The position numbers were made by a program, and so were the translations under genes. From CAZFZT01 sp964523675 (GTDB lineage Bacteria; Planctomycetota; Phycisphaerae; Phycisphaerales; SM1A02): a DNA stretch of 64,000 nucleotides. The DNA is taken from positions 17,815 to 81,814 of the forward strand of contig CAZFZT010000006.1 of assembly GCA_964523675.1 (NCBI GenBank), in the 5' to 3' direction. Under the pieces are notes generated by a model. The model saw only the letters and a list, made by a program, of their open reading frames with translations. It made no database searches and was not told the origin of the DNA. This document shows, in pieces, positions 1 to 8,038 of this stretch (positions are counted from its first letter, which is position 1; each line of letters starts with the position of its first letter).

Positions 1-1
1 G

Positions 2-544
2 GATGTGTTGTCCAAGGCAACCGACGCTGTCGAACTGCGCCGCCGCGTTGGCATGGTCTTCCAGAAGCCGAATCCGTTCCCGAAGTCAATCTACGACAAC
101 GTTGCCTTCGGACCGCGACTTCACGAGAAGATGTCGAGAAGCGATCTTGACGAACTCGTCGAGCAGAGTTTGCGGCAGGCGGCGCTTTGGGATGAAGTGA
201 AAGATCGGCTGCATGACTCAGCACTTGGACTTTCCGGCGGGCAGCAGCAGCGGCTCTGCATTGCTCGCGCCATTGCGGTCGGTCCCGAAGTGCTGCTCAT
301 GGATGAGCCGTGCTCCGCGCTCGATCCCAAATCGACCGCCCGAATCGAATCACTCATTGCAGAGCTGCGCGAGCGTTACACCATCGTCATCGTCACCCAC
401 AACATGCAGCAGGCAGCCCGAGTCTCCGATCAGACGGCGTTCTTCTATGAAGGGCGTCTCGTCGAAGTGGGCGAGACCACAGCCGTCTTCACCAATCCCG
501 TTTCACCGCAGACCGAACAGTACATCACTGGCCGTTTCGGTTGA
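2..544 (+). CDS. pstB: Phosphate ABC transporter ATP-binding protein PstB (5' end missing)
   Basis: ATPase subunit of the high-affinity phosphate importer PstSCAB, acting on the inner face of the membrane. The fragment starts inside the nucleotide-binding domain. A Q-loop segment (VFQKPNPFP) is followed by the ABC signature LSGGQQQRL at about 229-255, Walker B LLMDEP with the D-loop SALDP at about 292-325, and the H-loop histidine in VTHNMQQA. The Walker A part and N-terminus lie before the window. PNPFPKSIYDNV is typical of PstB rather than of other ABC ATPases. It is followed by phoU on the same strand after a 97-base spacer, the standard end of a pst operon. The family assignment is very secure. 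Confidence 0.95.
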   Translation, partial: DVLSKATDAVELRRRVGMVFQKPNPFPKSIYDNVAFGPRLHEKMSRSDLDELVEQSLRQAALWDEVKDRLHDSALGLSGGQQQRLCIARAIAVGPEVLLMDEPCSALDPKSTARIESLIAELRERYTIVIVTHNMQQAARVSDQTAFFYEGRLVEVGETTAVFTNPVSPQTEQYITGRFG

Positions 545-641
545 GACCGCAGTACCGCGTACTGGGCACCGACTTTGCCGCTCTCACTCGGTACTCGCTC
601 CTCGATACCCGGTAATTCCCCTCACTCTTCAAACCAAACTT

Positions 642-1343
642 ATGCCAATCAATCTCGCCAAGGAACTCGTGGATTTGCGTCATTCGATCTGCTCGATGGG
701 GCGCATTGTCGAGGAGCGTGTCGGAGTCGCCCTCGACGCCTTATGGCAGCACGACACTGACGCTGCAACTGCGGTGCGTCGGGGCGACCGATCAATCGAT
801 CGAATGGAAGTCGCCATTGAAGAAGAGTGCCTGCGCGTCCTCGCGCTTTCACATCCGGTGGCTGCTGATCTTCGGTTTGTCGTTGCGGTGCTTCGCATCA
901 ACGGCGACCTTGAGCGCATTGCCGATATGGCCAAGGGCATTGCGAAGCGCGTCATCGACCTGGAGCAGAACCACGCCATGGAACCACCTGATGTCCTGCG
1001 CGACATGGCGCACGACGCCGGCCGCATGCTCGCAGATGCGCTGACCGCCTTGGAATCTTCGGACGTAACTCTTGCTGCAAAGGTCCGCGCGGCTGATGAT
1101 CGCGTCGATGCGCTGCTCAAGGACGCGTTTGCTTGGGCTCTCCTTGAAATACCTCGCCGCATCGAGAACACGGAAGCGGTCCTCGATGTACTCTCCATCG
1201 CGCGGAAACTGGAGCGCATCGCCGACCTTGCGACGAACATCGCGGAAGATGTGCAATTCCTGCTCAACGGCGCGATCGTTCGGCATGATGAGGGATCGGG
1301 GGGATCGAGGGATGAAGGGATCGAGGGATTGAGGCATTGTTGA
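642..1343 (+). CDS. phoU: Phosphate transport system regulator PhoU
   Basis: About 233 residues, helical. PhoU restrains phosphate uptake and PhoR signalling when phosphate is plentiful. The ATG at 642 gives the usual N-terminus (MPINLAKEL) and the family length; longer upstream reading is the out-of-frame shadow of pstB. Two PhoU helical repeats are visible, each with a metal-binding E/D-x3-D type segment (RINGDLERIADMAKGIAKR near residue 85; RKLERIADLATNIAED near residue 190). The last roughly 20 codons are Gly/Glu-rich and are encoded by an 8-base tandem repeat, so the native C-terminus may have been altered. It lies downstream of pstB and faces the phoR/phoB-like pair. Confidence 0.93.
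   Translation: MPINLAKELVDLRHSICSMGRIVEERVGVALDALWQHDTDAATAVRRGDRSIDRMEVAIEEECLRVLALSHPVAADLRFVVAVLRINGDLERIADMAKGIAKRVIDLEQNHAMEPPDVLRDMAHDAGRMLADALTALESSDVTLAAKVRAADDRVDALLKDAFAWALLEIPRRIENTEAVLDVLSIARKLERIADLATNIAEDVQFLLNGAIVRHDEGSGGSRDEGIEGLRHC
1292..1334 (+). repeat. Degenerate 8-base tandem repeat (unit about GGGATCGA) at the 3' end of phoU
   Basis: Four clean units are at 1301-1332 (GGGATCGA, GGGATGAA, GGGATCGA, GGGATTGA), with a further variant copy before them. The array is inside the phoU reading frame and supplies its last residues. Because the unit is 8 bases, a change in copy number would shift the frame, but only at the extreme C-terminus. Confidence 0.75.
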
Positions 1344-1423
1344 GGCGTAACGAGCGCAAAGCCCGAGGATTCCCGTCGCTCGGTATCCCGCAACACCGCC
1401 CGTTCCCCCTCTCCCATATCCCC

Positions 1424-2350
1424 TTACGCCGGTAACACCAGTTTGAACGTGCTTCCCTTCCCCGGCTCGCTTTCAACATCGACCCGGCCGCCGTGAACAA
1501 GCGCGATGTGCTTGACGATGGCCAGGCCCAGCCCGGTTCCTCCGAGTTCCCGGCTGCGCGCTTTATCAATGCGATAGAACCGCTCAAAGATATGCGGTAG
1601 ATGCTCGGCCGCGATTCCCGCCCCTCGATCGTGTACAGCAATCTCGATCACACCCGCTTCCGTCGACTCATTCTTCTCAATGCTGTGCGCTGAGACTGTC
1701 ACAATCGATTCCGGCGGGCCGTACTTGATCGCATTTGACACGTAATTCGCCACGGCCTGCTCGATAAGCTGCGCGTTGATAGGCGCTGCGAGCGTCGGCT
1801 CCGCGTTCACCGCCAACGCGATGTTCTTGGCCGAGGCAGCATCCAGGAACTGAGCGGCGACTGACTCCAGAATCGGCCGCAGTTCGCGCATCTCCTTCGC
1901 AAGCGAGCCCCGTGTTCCCGGCTGCTCCAGCCAGGCCAGCGCAAGCAAATCTTCGACGATCGCTGCCAGCCGGTCGCTGTTGCGCTTGACGATTGCGAGA
2001 AACTCTCGCGCCTGTGCGGCATCATCGAAACCAACTTCGAGCATGGTCTCGACGTAGCCCTTGATGTTGGTAATCGGCGTGCGCAGTTCATGTGAGACGT
2101 TGGCGGCAAAGTCGCTGCGCATGGCTTCACGCTGACGCTGATCCTGCCGCGCAAGTGTTCGAGCAACCCTCCAGAAGACGAACCATGTGACCGTGATCGA
2201 AGAGGCCCCGCCGGCTGCAAACATCCACAATCGAACTTCAGGCGCGCTCCCCAGCCAAGCGAGTGCGCTAAAGGTTGCCAGCTGGAACGCCACCAGAGCG
2301 CCACACCATCGCCAGAGCGGCATCTGTGTCGCCTTAACGCTCTGCCGCAT
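1424..2350 (-). CDS. phoR: PhoR-type sensor histidine kinase
   Basis: A membrane sensor kinase, probably for phosphate. The start at 2350 (MRQSVKATQ) gives about 308 residues. Two hydrophobic segments lie near residues 12-30 and 38-58, with only a short loop between them, so there is no large periplasmic sensor. The HisKA H-box is SHELRTPITN, followed by a HATPase_c domain with N-box NYVSNAIKYG, a G1 box (HDRGAGI) and a G2 region (GGTGLGLAIVKH). Its start overlaps the stop of the upstream response regulator gene by 17 bases, so translation is probably coupled. The PhoR name rests on the neighbouring pstB-phoU and the architecture; the signal itself is inferred. Confidence 0.88.
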   Translation of the reverse strand: MRQSVKATQMPLWRWCGALVAFQLATFSALAWLGSAPEVRLWMFAAGGASSITVTWFVFWRVARTLARQDQRQREAMRSDFAANVSHELRTPITNIKGYVETMLEVGFDDAAQAREFLAIVKRNSDRLAAIVEDLLALAWLEQPGTRGSLAKEMRELRPILESVAAQFLDAASAKNIALAVNAEPTLAAPINAQLIEQAVANYVSNAIKYGPPESIVTVSAHSIEKNESTEAGVIEIAVHDRGAGIAAEHLPHIFERFYRIDKARSRELGGTGLGLAIVKHIALVHGGRVDVESEPGKGSTFKLVLPA

Positions 2351-3071
2351 CGTGCTCGTCCGGCATCGTGAGGCGGTACCCGACGCCTCGTACTGTTTCA
2401 ATCGCTGCACCGAGCGAACCGAGTTTTCGCCGAAGCGCGGTCACATGAACGTCAATTGTGCGACTCGACAGCACACGATCCTCGCCATGCACATGACGAA
2501 TGATCTGATCGCGCGTGCGCACAAAGCCCTGCTTTGCAGCCAGAAACTGGAGAATATTGAATTCCGTCAGCGTCAGATCAATGGGCCGATTCTGAACAAG
2601 AACAGTGTGGCGATCCTCATCGATGACGAGCGAGCCGCCGGCGATTGAAATGCGCTTGGCTTCGCTGTCGGAGTCGCCCTTCTCAATCCTGCCGCGCCGA
2701 CTAATGTTCTTCAGCCGGGCCATCAACTCGCGCGGACTGAACGGCTTCGTCACATAATCATCTGCACCGAGTTCAATGCCCGCCACGACATCCGCTTCCT
2801 CACCTTTTGCAGACACGATCAACACCGGGATGTGGCGCGTCTTTGCATCCCACTTCAGTTGCCGGCAGACTTCCAGACCGTCAAGATCAGGCAACATCAG
2901 GTCGAGCACCACGAGCAGCGGCGGCTCCCGGCCGATGACCTCCATTGCAATGCGGCCGGAGTGGACGGTCTTCGCAGCGAGACCCTCCCGCTCCACGTGA
3001 AACCGAATGAGGTCGGCAATCTCCGGCTCGTCCTCGACGATCAGGATGTACGGCTGCGACGACTCGGACAT
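2334..3071 (-). CDS. phoB: PhoB/OmpR-family response regulator
   Basis: About 245 residues. A receiver domain (residues about 8-125) has the acidic pair in VEDEPE, the phospho-acceptor Asp in VLDLMLPDLDG, the Ser of LIVSAKG and the Lys of DDYVTKPFSPRE. A C-terminal winged helix (about 145-240) has the recognition region SSRTIDVHVTALRRKLG. The start at 3071 (MSESSQPY) was chosen because the receiver fold begins immediately after it. It is in an operon with the kinase just downstream and faces pstB-phoU, which supports a phosphate-starvation role. No Pho box was identified. Confidence 0.9.
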   Translation of the reverse strand: MSESSQPYILIVEDEPEIADLIRFHVEREGLAAKTVHSGRIAMEVIGREPPLLVVLDLMLPDLDGLEVCRQLKWDAKTRHIPVLIVSAKGEEADVVAGIELGADDYVTKPFSPRELMARLKNISRRGRIEKGDSDSEAKRISIAGGSLVIDEDRHTVLVQNRPIDLTLTEFNILQFLAAKQGFVRTRDQIIRHVHGEDRVLSSRTIDVHVTALRRKLGSLGAAIETVRGVGYRLTMPDEHDAAER

Positions 3072-3073
3072 CG

Positions 3074-4348
3074 TTGACAAGATCGTATCGCTCGAATGTT
3101 CAGAATGCGCTAAGAGGGTGTTTTGCCTTCCGCCGGCGGCTACCGGCCAGCACATTGGCTCGGAACGTCGCAGACTTCGGCTCCGCATGCCCCGCAGAGA
3201 ACGCATGCCCACTTGCAAGGGCGCACTCCCTCGGCGACGATGTCGCCGTGCCACGAACCGCACCATTTGCAATAGGCGACGCAGCGATTCGCTCCGGCGA
3301 GTCGCGCGATGTGCGCCTCAAGGTCAGCGAGTCCTACACCGGCGATCCCATCGCTGTCCCTATACGCGTCATCCGCGCATCTGGAAAGGCCGCCAACGCC
3401 GGACCGACGCTCTTCATCACCGGCGCGGTGCATGGCGACGAGATCAACGGCACCGGCATCATCCGCCAGATCATGTTCGACCCACCCAAACTGCGCCGTG
3501 GCACTCTGATCCTGGTGCCCGTTGTGAACAGCTTCGGTTTCGAATCGCACTCGCGCTATCTTCCTGATCGGCGCGACCTGAATCGCAGCTTTCCCGGCTC
3601 AATCCGCGGCTCGCTCGCCTCGCGCATGGCCGACATCTTCTTCCGTGAAGTCGTTCGCAAATGCGACTTCGGCATCGACCTGCACACCGCAGCGGTTCGA
3701 CGAACGAACTATCCCAACATCCGAGCAGATCTCTCAAATCCCGGCGTCCGCAGGATCGCGCACGCATTCGGCTGTGAACTCATCGTCAACGGCAAGGGGC
3801 CCATCGGATCGCTCCGACGAGAGGCCTGCCGAATCGGTTGTCCCACCATCATCCTCGAAGCAGGAGAAGTCTGGAAGATCGAACGCAGCGTCGTCGAAGT
3901 CGGCGTGCGCGGCGTGCTCAACGTGCTGATCGAGCTCGGCATGATCGATGGCGAACTCGAAGAACCCCCCTACCAGACGCGCGTCGATCGCACCACATGG
4001 GTTCGCGCTGAACTCGGCGGCATCCTCAGCTTCCACGTCGCGCCCGGCGACATTGTGCAGGGAGGGCAGCCGATTGCGACCAATGTCAGCGTCGTTGGCG
4101 ATGCGCAGTCGATCCTGATCGCGCCGGCTGACGGCATCATCCTCGGCATGGCGACACTCCCCGCCGTCAAGCCCGGCGAGCCGGTCGTCAACATCGCTGT
4201 GCCCAAGAAGAAGATCGCTTCCATTCGGCGAAACCTCGATCGCCGCCCCAAGGACCACATCGACCTGCGCGTGCGCGAAGATCTGGCGACGAACATCTCC
4301 GTCCTGCCGCCCAATGTTCACGATACCCACTGGCCGCAGCCGGAGTGA
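3074..4348 (+). CDS. Succinylglutamate desuccinylase/aspartoacylase-family zinc deacylase
   Basis: A zinc-dependent carboxypeptidase-fold deacylase of the AstE/AspA superfamily. The first zinc-site motif is AVHGDEINGTG (His plus Glu), and a second His is in GIDLHTAAVRR. The C-terminal half (HVAPGDIVQGGQPIA) resembles the beta-rich lid seen in this superfamily. The substrate cannot be read from the sequence. The N-terminus is uncertain: the ATG at 3074 is only 2 bases from the divergent phoB start and adds about 58 residues with no family resemblance, whereas a GTG at 3248 would start just before the conserved PFAIGDAAIRSGES region. I consider the GTG at least as likely. Confidence 0.8.
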   Translation: MTRSYRSNVQNALRGCFAFRRRLPASTLARNVADFGSACPAENACPLARAHSLGDDVAVPRTAPFAIGDAAIRSGESRDVRLKVSESYTGDPIAVPIRVIRASGKAANAGPTLFITGAVHGDEINGTGIIRQIMFDPPKLRRGTLILVPVVNSFGFESHSRYLPDRRDLNRSFPGSIRGSLASRMADIFFREVVRKCDFGIDLHTAAVRRTNYPNIRADLSNPGVRRIAHAFGCELIVNGKGPIGSLRREACRIGCPTIILEAGEVWKIERSVVEVGVRGVLNVLIELGMIDGELEEPPYQTRVDRTTWVRAELGGILSFHVAPGDIVQGGQPIATNVSVVGDAQSILIAPADGIILGMATLPAVKPGEPVVNIAVPKKKIASIRRNLDRRPKDHIDLRVREDLATNISVLPPNVHDTHWPQPE

Positions 4349-4709
4349 ATCACATCGCGCCGCGAGTCGGCTCGTCTCCAACCGACCGTTCCGCTGATGC
4401 CGATCTCGCGCAGAAGCGCTGCGCGCACAGATGACGCCATGTGCTCTGCTCTGGTGCATAGTTGGGTGAAGAAGCACGCGCATGAGAAGTCTCCCGCTTG
4501 ATGCGGGCTCCAATACTGCCGCCGAATGGAAAGCCATGCGCGCACTGCTTCGGAGGGTGTTCGCGCGGGAGGGTGAAGAATCGCTGCTCACGGCTGCGCA
4601 GCCGCAAAACTGAATCACTCGAAGCCGCATAGTTCGTATCACCAAGCGATGCGCCAATGTGCGCTGCCGCTCATCGCGCTCGCCGGAGAGGGCCAGTCTT
4701 GAGCATTAC
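4349..4709. other. Intergenic stretch, no gene recognised
   Basis: About 360 bases between the deacylase gene and the relic downstream. Short open frames exist on the minus strand, but they have no ribosome-binding site, no recognisable motif and biased composition. No RNA gene or terminator was recognised. Confidence 0.5.
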
Positions 4710-4907
4710 ATGGTGCAGCAGTCTCCCATATTGCCCTCCAATCCGGATCGTGACATTCGCTGTTACCTCGAAGACAGATTCGACCTCTGCTGGGACGATG
4801 ACCAGGACTGCGAGAACCCGGAGCGAGAAGACCCGATCACGACCTTTATGCTCCTCGCGATCGATCAAGCAAAGGGCAACTGGGACGAACGGCTGAGCCG
4901 GCTTTGA
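4710..4907 (+). CDS. Small acidic hypothetical protein, possibly part of the relic downstream
   Basis: A 65-codon open frame starting MVQQSPILPS, rich in Asp/Glu (WDDDQDCENPE) and ending at 4907. I do not recognise it. There is no clear ribosome-binding site. It lies immediately before an eroded dockerin-like tail and ends in the same phase as part of that tail, so it may be a surviving piece of a broken secreted-protein gene rather than an independent gene. Confidence 0.3.
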   Translation: MVQQSPILPSNPDRDIRCYLEDRFDLCWDDDQDCENPEREDPITTFMLLAIDQAKGNWDERLSRL

Positions 4908-4908
4908 T

Positions 4909-5171
4909 ATGCCGGAGCCGTGTCATGGCGAATTCGAGGCCAGCGCCGACGTCGGCGTGCCCGATTTAATTCTTTGCTGCCTGATCCGAAAGCATTTCCG
5001 GGGGCGGAGACGGACCTTGACGGTCAGCCGCGCGTTGTGGATGGCGATGGCGACGGCATCGCATGGGGCGCGTGCGGCGAATGCACTATCCAAGTTTGCC
5101 CCGCCGACCTAACGCAGGACTGCGCTATCGGTGTCCCTGACCTGCTCGCGCTGCTGGCGAGTTGGGGTTGA
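4909..5171 (+). pseudogene. Frame-broken relic of a duplicated dockerin-like C-terminal tail
   Basis: Two modules of the tail found on the large secreted proteins of this window are visible but in different frames. The first (ASADVGVPDLI) is in the frame of 4909 and then runs into unrelated residues. The second (CPADLTQDCAIGVPDLLALLASWG, shown only as the C-terminal landmark at about 5098-5170) is in another frame and ends at a TGA. The intact copies elsewhere carry both modules in one frame with a short Cys-containing linker. I read this as the remains of a secreted-protein gene whose main body has been lost. Sequencing error could explain one frameshift, but not the missing body. Confidence 0.6.
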
Positions 5172-5192
5172 GCATGCACACTTGTGAGCGGG

Positions 5193-5849
5193 TCACGGCG
5201 AGCCGCCGTAGCGTTTGATTGTCTCCACGATCGTGCGATGCACGCTGAAGGGATTGCGCAGCATCAGCCAGAACGTGTCGAACACATCGCTGCCCGCGGT
5301 GGCGAAGCCGATGCTTCCCAGGCCGAAGGCGCGCTCGCGGATGCGCTGGAAGACACTCGTGTGCTGAATGGACTTGAGCCGGGTTTGGAACACCGTGACG
5401 CGCAGCACGCCGCTGCGCGTGATGATCCGCCGATCGGTGAGGACGTAAATGCGATTGAACCAGTCGAGCGCCTGCCACGCCAGTCGCAGCGCGATCGCCA
5501 CGGCTCCAAGCGAATACGCCTGCTCCTCCGTCCACACGATCCAGTTGATGCTGGAAGCGAGCAGCGCGAGCGAAAGCGTAACGATCAGGATTGCCATGAG
5601 CCCGGCGAGCGGCGCGAGCACGATGTACAGGACGCTCGGCCGGAGAAGCAGAATGATCAGCTCATCATCATGCACCAGGTCGCGTGGCAGGACACCCTCC
5701 GCCCGATCGGCCCCAAGCGCGGGCGCATCGCCACCACCGGACATCTGGCATCGCTTCGGCCACGTTTGCCAAAGTGCTCCGCCGCTACGGCGATCGCGAA
5801 TGAACGCTTGCTTTTGCGCACTCTGCATTGCGGCTGTTTGTGATGCCAT
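5193..5849 (-). CDS. PH-domain (bPH2/YdbT-like) membrane protein
   Basis: 218 residues. Residues about 62-110 hold two hydrophobic segments (LYIVLAPLAGLMAILIV and a following one). The C-terminal part (about 125-210) has the bacterial pleckstrin-homology pattern: Y-x-L-T-D-R-R-I-I-T-R-S-G followed by a Q-T-R-L-x-S-I-Q-H segment and GLGSIGFATAG. Such proteins are membrane anchored and have no defined enzyme activity. The start at 5849 has a well-spaced GGAG; a shorter start at 5744 (MSGGGDAP) is possible. It lies 18 bases downstream of hpt on the same strand and is probably co-transcribed with it. Confidence 0.8.
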   Translation of the reverse strand: MASQTAAMQSAQKQAFIRDRRSGGALWQTWPKRCQMSGGGDAPALGADRAEGVLPRDLVHDDELIILLLRPSVLYIVLAPLAGLMAILIVTLSLALLASSINWIVWTEEQAYSLGAVAIALRLAWQALDWFNRIYVLTDRRIITRSGVLRVTVFQTRLKSIQHTSVFQRIRERAFGLGSIGFATAGSDVFDTFWLMLRNPFSVHRTIVETIKRYGGSP

Positions 5850-5867
5850 GCTTCGGCTCCACAGTAT

Positions 5868-6413
5868 TTACATCGCTTCCTTCTTCAGCGTGCCGATGTC
5901 CGGCAGATTGCGATAGTAGTCGTCATAATCCAGGCCGTATCCAACAACAAACTCATCGGGAATATCAAAGCCAACATACTCGCACGGCACCGACATTGCC
6001 GCCGGTGTCTCCTTGCGAAGCAGCACACACGTACGGAGAGACTGAGGTTGACAGCGCATGATCTCGTCGCGTACGAGGCGAATGGTGTTGCCCGAATCAA
6101 GAATGTCATCGACGATCAGGACATGCTTCCCCTCAAGATTCATGGGTAAATCACCGCTGATGGCGGCGCCTCGACTCACCGTGCTCTTCCCCGGATAACT
6201 CGACGCTGCAACGACACCAATGCGGATCTTCTGCGGGAGGCAGCGCATGAGATCCGCGACGAAGATGATTGAACCAGTCAGAATCGGCACGAGCACGATC
6301 TCATCGTCGTCACTGAGCGAAGCGAAATCACGCCGAATCTCGTCGCCCAGATCAGCAATCCGAGCCGCAATGCGCTCTCGTGAAATCAGGATTCGTTCGA
6401 TATCGCTCTGCAA
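5868..6413 (-). CDS. hpt: Hypoxanthine phosphoribosyltransferase
   Basis: A purine-salvage enzyme that joins hypoxanthine/guanine to PRPP to give IMP/GMP in the cytoplasm. 181 residues, the normal family length. The PRPP-binding motif is VLIVDDILDSGNT (about residues 98-110). The flexible loop region includes SSYPGKSTVS, and the C-terminal purine-binding segment is FVVGYGLDYDDYYRNLP. The start codon is a TTG at 6413 with no strong ribosome-binding site, but no better start lies in frame. Two short tandem-repeat arrays occupy the upstream region and could influence its expression. Confidence 0.93.
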   Translation of the reverse strand: MQSDIERILISRERIAARIADLGDEIRRDFASLSDDDEIVLVPILTGSIIFVADLMRCLPQKIRIGVVAASSYPGKSTVSRGAAISGDLPMNLEGKHVLIVDDILDSGNTIRLVRDEIMRCQPQSLRTCVLLRKETPAAMSVPCEYVGFDIPDEFVVGYGLDYDDYYRNLPDIGTLKKEAM

Positions 6414-6430
6414 GATGGGGCGTTGAGTGT

Positions 6431-6486
6431 GTTAGGTGTTAGGTGTTAGGTGTTAGGTGTTAGGAGTTGGGAGTTAGGAGCTAGGC
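6431..6486 (+). repeat. 7-base tandem repeat, unit GTTAGGT (8 units, 4 perfect)
   Basis: Four exact GTTAGGT units run from 6431 to 6458. Four variants follow (GTTAGGA, GTTGGGA, GTTAGGA, GCTAGGC) up to 6486. The array begins 17 bases upstream of the hpt start codon, in what should be its leader or promoter. Confidence 0.9.
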
Positions 6487-6488
6487 AT

Positions 6489-6536
6489 CCCTTTGCCCCT
6501 TTGCCCCTTTGCCCCTTTGCCCCTTTGCCCCTTCGG
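6489..6536 (+). repeat. 8-base tandem repeat, unit CCCTTTGC (5 perfect units plus a variant)
   Basis: Five exact units lie at 6489-6528, then a diverged one. It abuts the 7-base array with only two bases between them, although the units are unrelated. Both lie between the hpt start and the tRNA gene. Confidence 0.9.
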
Positions 6537-6607
6537 AGTCTACTCGCAAATCGCGCTGTTCTGGTCTCCTTGACCCACCGCCAGCTGCGCCTATATTGAT
6601 GACAACT

Positions 6608-6680
6608 GCCCCGTTCGTCTAGCGGCCTAGGACACCGCCCTCTCACGGCGGTAACAGGGGTTCGAGTCCCCTACGGGGTA
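6608..6680 (+). tRNA. tRNA-Glu (anticodon CTC)
   Basis: A 73-base cloverleaf. The acceptor stem pairs GCCCCGT (6608-6614) with ACGGGGT (6673-6679), with one G-U at the end. The D-loop is TCTAGCGGCCTAGGA, and the anticodon stem CCGCC/GGCGG (6635-6639, 6647-6651) encloses loop CTCTCAC with CTC at 6642-6644. The T-arm is AGGGGTTCGAGTCCCCT. A73 is the discriminator; CCA is not encoded. Its last 10 bases overlap the end of the opposite-strand peptidase gene. Confidence 0.96.
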
Positions 6681-7933
6681 TTCCGTCTGGCCGAGGCGCC
6701 GCCAGCGCCTGCTCGGCGGCCCATGATGCGTTCGATCTGCGCCACCGACTTTGGGATCGCATTCGAGAGCACGCGCGGCCCGGACTTTGTCACGAGCACA
6801 TCGTCTTCAATGCGGATGCCGATCTTTTCCTCCGGCAGATAGATGCCCGGCTCGATCGTCACCACCGCGCCAGCTGTCAGCGGCGCGTCAGGCGGAGCAG
6901 CATCGTGTGTTTCCAGCCCGAGGTGGTGCCCTATCGAATGGATGAACGAATCGCCGAAGCCGGCCTTGTCGATGATCGACCGTGCGACCCGATCAATCGC
7001 TGCGAGGGTTTTGCCCGGACGGCACGCTCTGATCGCTGCCTCCTCCGCTTTGAGGACGATTTCATAAACCTCGCGCTGGCGCTTCGTGAACCTGCCGCCA
7101 GCCGGCACCGTGCGCGTTACATCCGCCGAGTAGCCGCCCCACACCGCGCCTGAGTCAATGCACACCAAGTCGCCGTCTTCAATGTCCTTGTCATTCGCGC
7201 GGTAATGAAGAACGGTTGAATTGACGCCGGAGCCGACGATCGTGGAAAAGGCCAGGGAACGTGAGCCGTTCTCCCGATACGCATGCTCGATAATTTCCTG
7301 CACTTGAAACTCGTTCAGGCCCGGTTTGATGGATCGCAACATGCGTTCAAAGCCGATCGCAGTAATGTCGATCGCCTTCTGGATCATGGCGACCTCGCTG
7401 CGAGACTTTGTCGCCCGCAATCTCAGCAAGAGCTCTGAGCGATCTTCAATGGAGCAGCCCGGCACGCGCTCTGCGATCTTGCGGAACACTTCGAGATCGC
7501 GCGAGACCGGCTGGTTGTAGTTCGCCAAGGCGTGAAGACACGCCAGGGACTTATTGCGACCGGCTGCGATGCCAAGGAAGCGCGGCAGTTGTCCGAGTCG
7601 ATAGATGGAATCGAATCCGGTCTTCTTGCGCAGCGCTTCACTGACGTGGAGCCGATACCCATCCCACTTCTCAACTTCGGGATCAAGCGGCCTGAGAAAG
7701 AGCATGGCCCGGCGGCGAGCGTTCGGAGATGTCGGATCGAGGACGAGAGCCGCACCCGGCTCATCCGTGACGCCGGTGAGGTACTCAAAATGCGGGTCCG
7801 GCCGATAGGCCCCCTCGCTGTGCGGGTCATGATCGCCTGCGAAGACGAGCGCCACCGAGCGGCGAAGCGACCTCAACACCCGGGTGCGGCGGGAGGCGAA
7901 TTCTTCCAATGGGATGGCTGGACCATCGTTCAT
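6671..7933 (-). CDS. pepP: Xaa-Pro aminopeptidase (peptidase family M24B)
   Basis: Removes an N-terminal residue that precedes proline; a dinuclear-metal cytoplasmic enzyme. About 420 residues. An N-terminal aminopeptidase-P domain (about 8-140, with DPHFEYLTG) is followed by a pita-bread catalytic domain. Metal ligands are visible in IDSGAVWGGYSADVTRT (two Asp), in SIGHHLGLETHD (His), in TIEPGIYLPE (Glu) and in GIRIEDDVLV (Glu). The start at 7933 (MNDGPAIPL) was preferred over longer versions that add a non-homologous Arg-rich stretch. The stop codon lies inside the 3' end of tRNA-Glu on the other strand. Confidence 0.92.
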   Translation of the reverse strand: MNDGPAIPLEEFASRRTRVLRSLRRSVALVFAGDHDPHSEGAYRPDPHFEYLTGVTDEPGAALVLDPTSPNARRRAMLFLRPLDPEVEKWDGYRLHVSEALRKKTGFDSIYRLGQLPRFLGIAAGRNKSLACLHALANYNQPVSRDLEVFRKIAERVPGCSIEDRSELLLRLRATKSRSEVAMIQKAIDITAIGFERMLRSIKPGLNEFQVQEIIEHAYRENGSRSLAFSTIVGSGVNSTVLHYRANDKDIEDGDLVCIDSGAVWGGYSADVTRTVPAGGRFTKRQREVYEIVLKAEEAAIRACRPGKTLAAIDRVARSIIDKAGFGDSFIHSIGHHLGLETHDAAPPDAPLTAGAVVTIEPGIYLPEEKIGIRIEDDVLVTKSGPRVLSNAIPKSVAQIERIMGRRAGAGGASARRNTP

Positions 7934-8038
7934 CCGGTGCAGGATACCACCAGCGACTGCGATCAGACGGCTCAGCCGTGCGACCGTATTGAAGCCGCAT
8001 GACCTCGCTGAGCGTCTTATCACCGGGCACAATCAGTT

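Noticed and set aside
680..1417. 245-codon minus-strand frame over phoU
   Set aside because: Ser/Arg-rich shadow of phoU in another frame, with no motif; the plus-strand frame has clear PhoU features.
5184..5843. 219-codon plus-strand frame opposite the PH-domain gene
   Set aside because: Antisense shadow; composition rich in Arg/His/Asp, no family signature, and the PH-domain reading is far better supported.
6431..6536. Possible CRISPR array
   Set aside because: Units are 7-8 bases and contiguous, with no spacers; simple tandem repeats.
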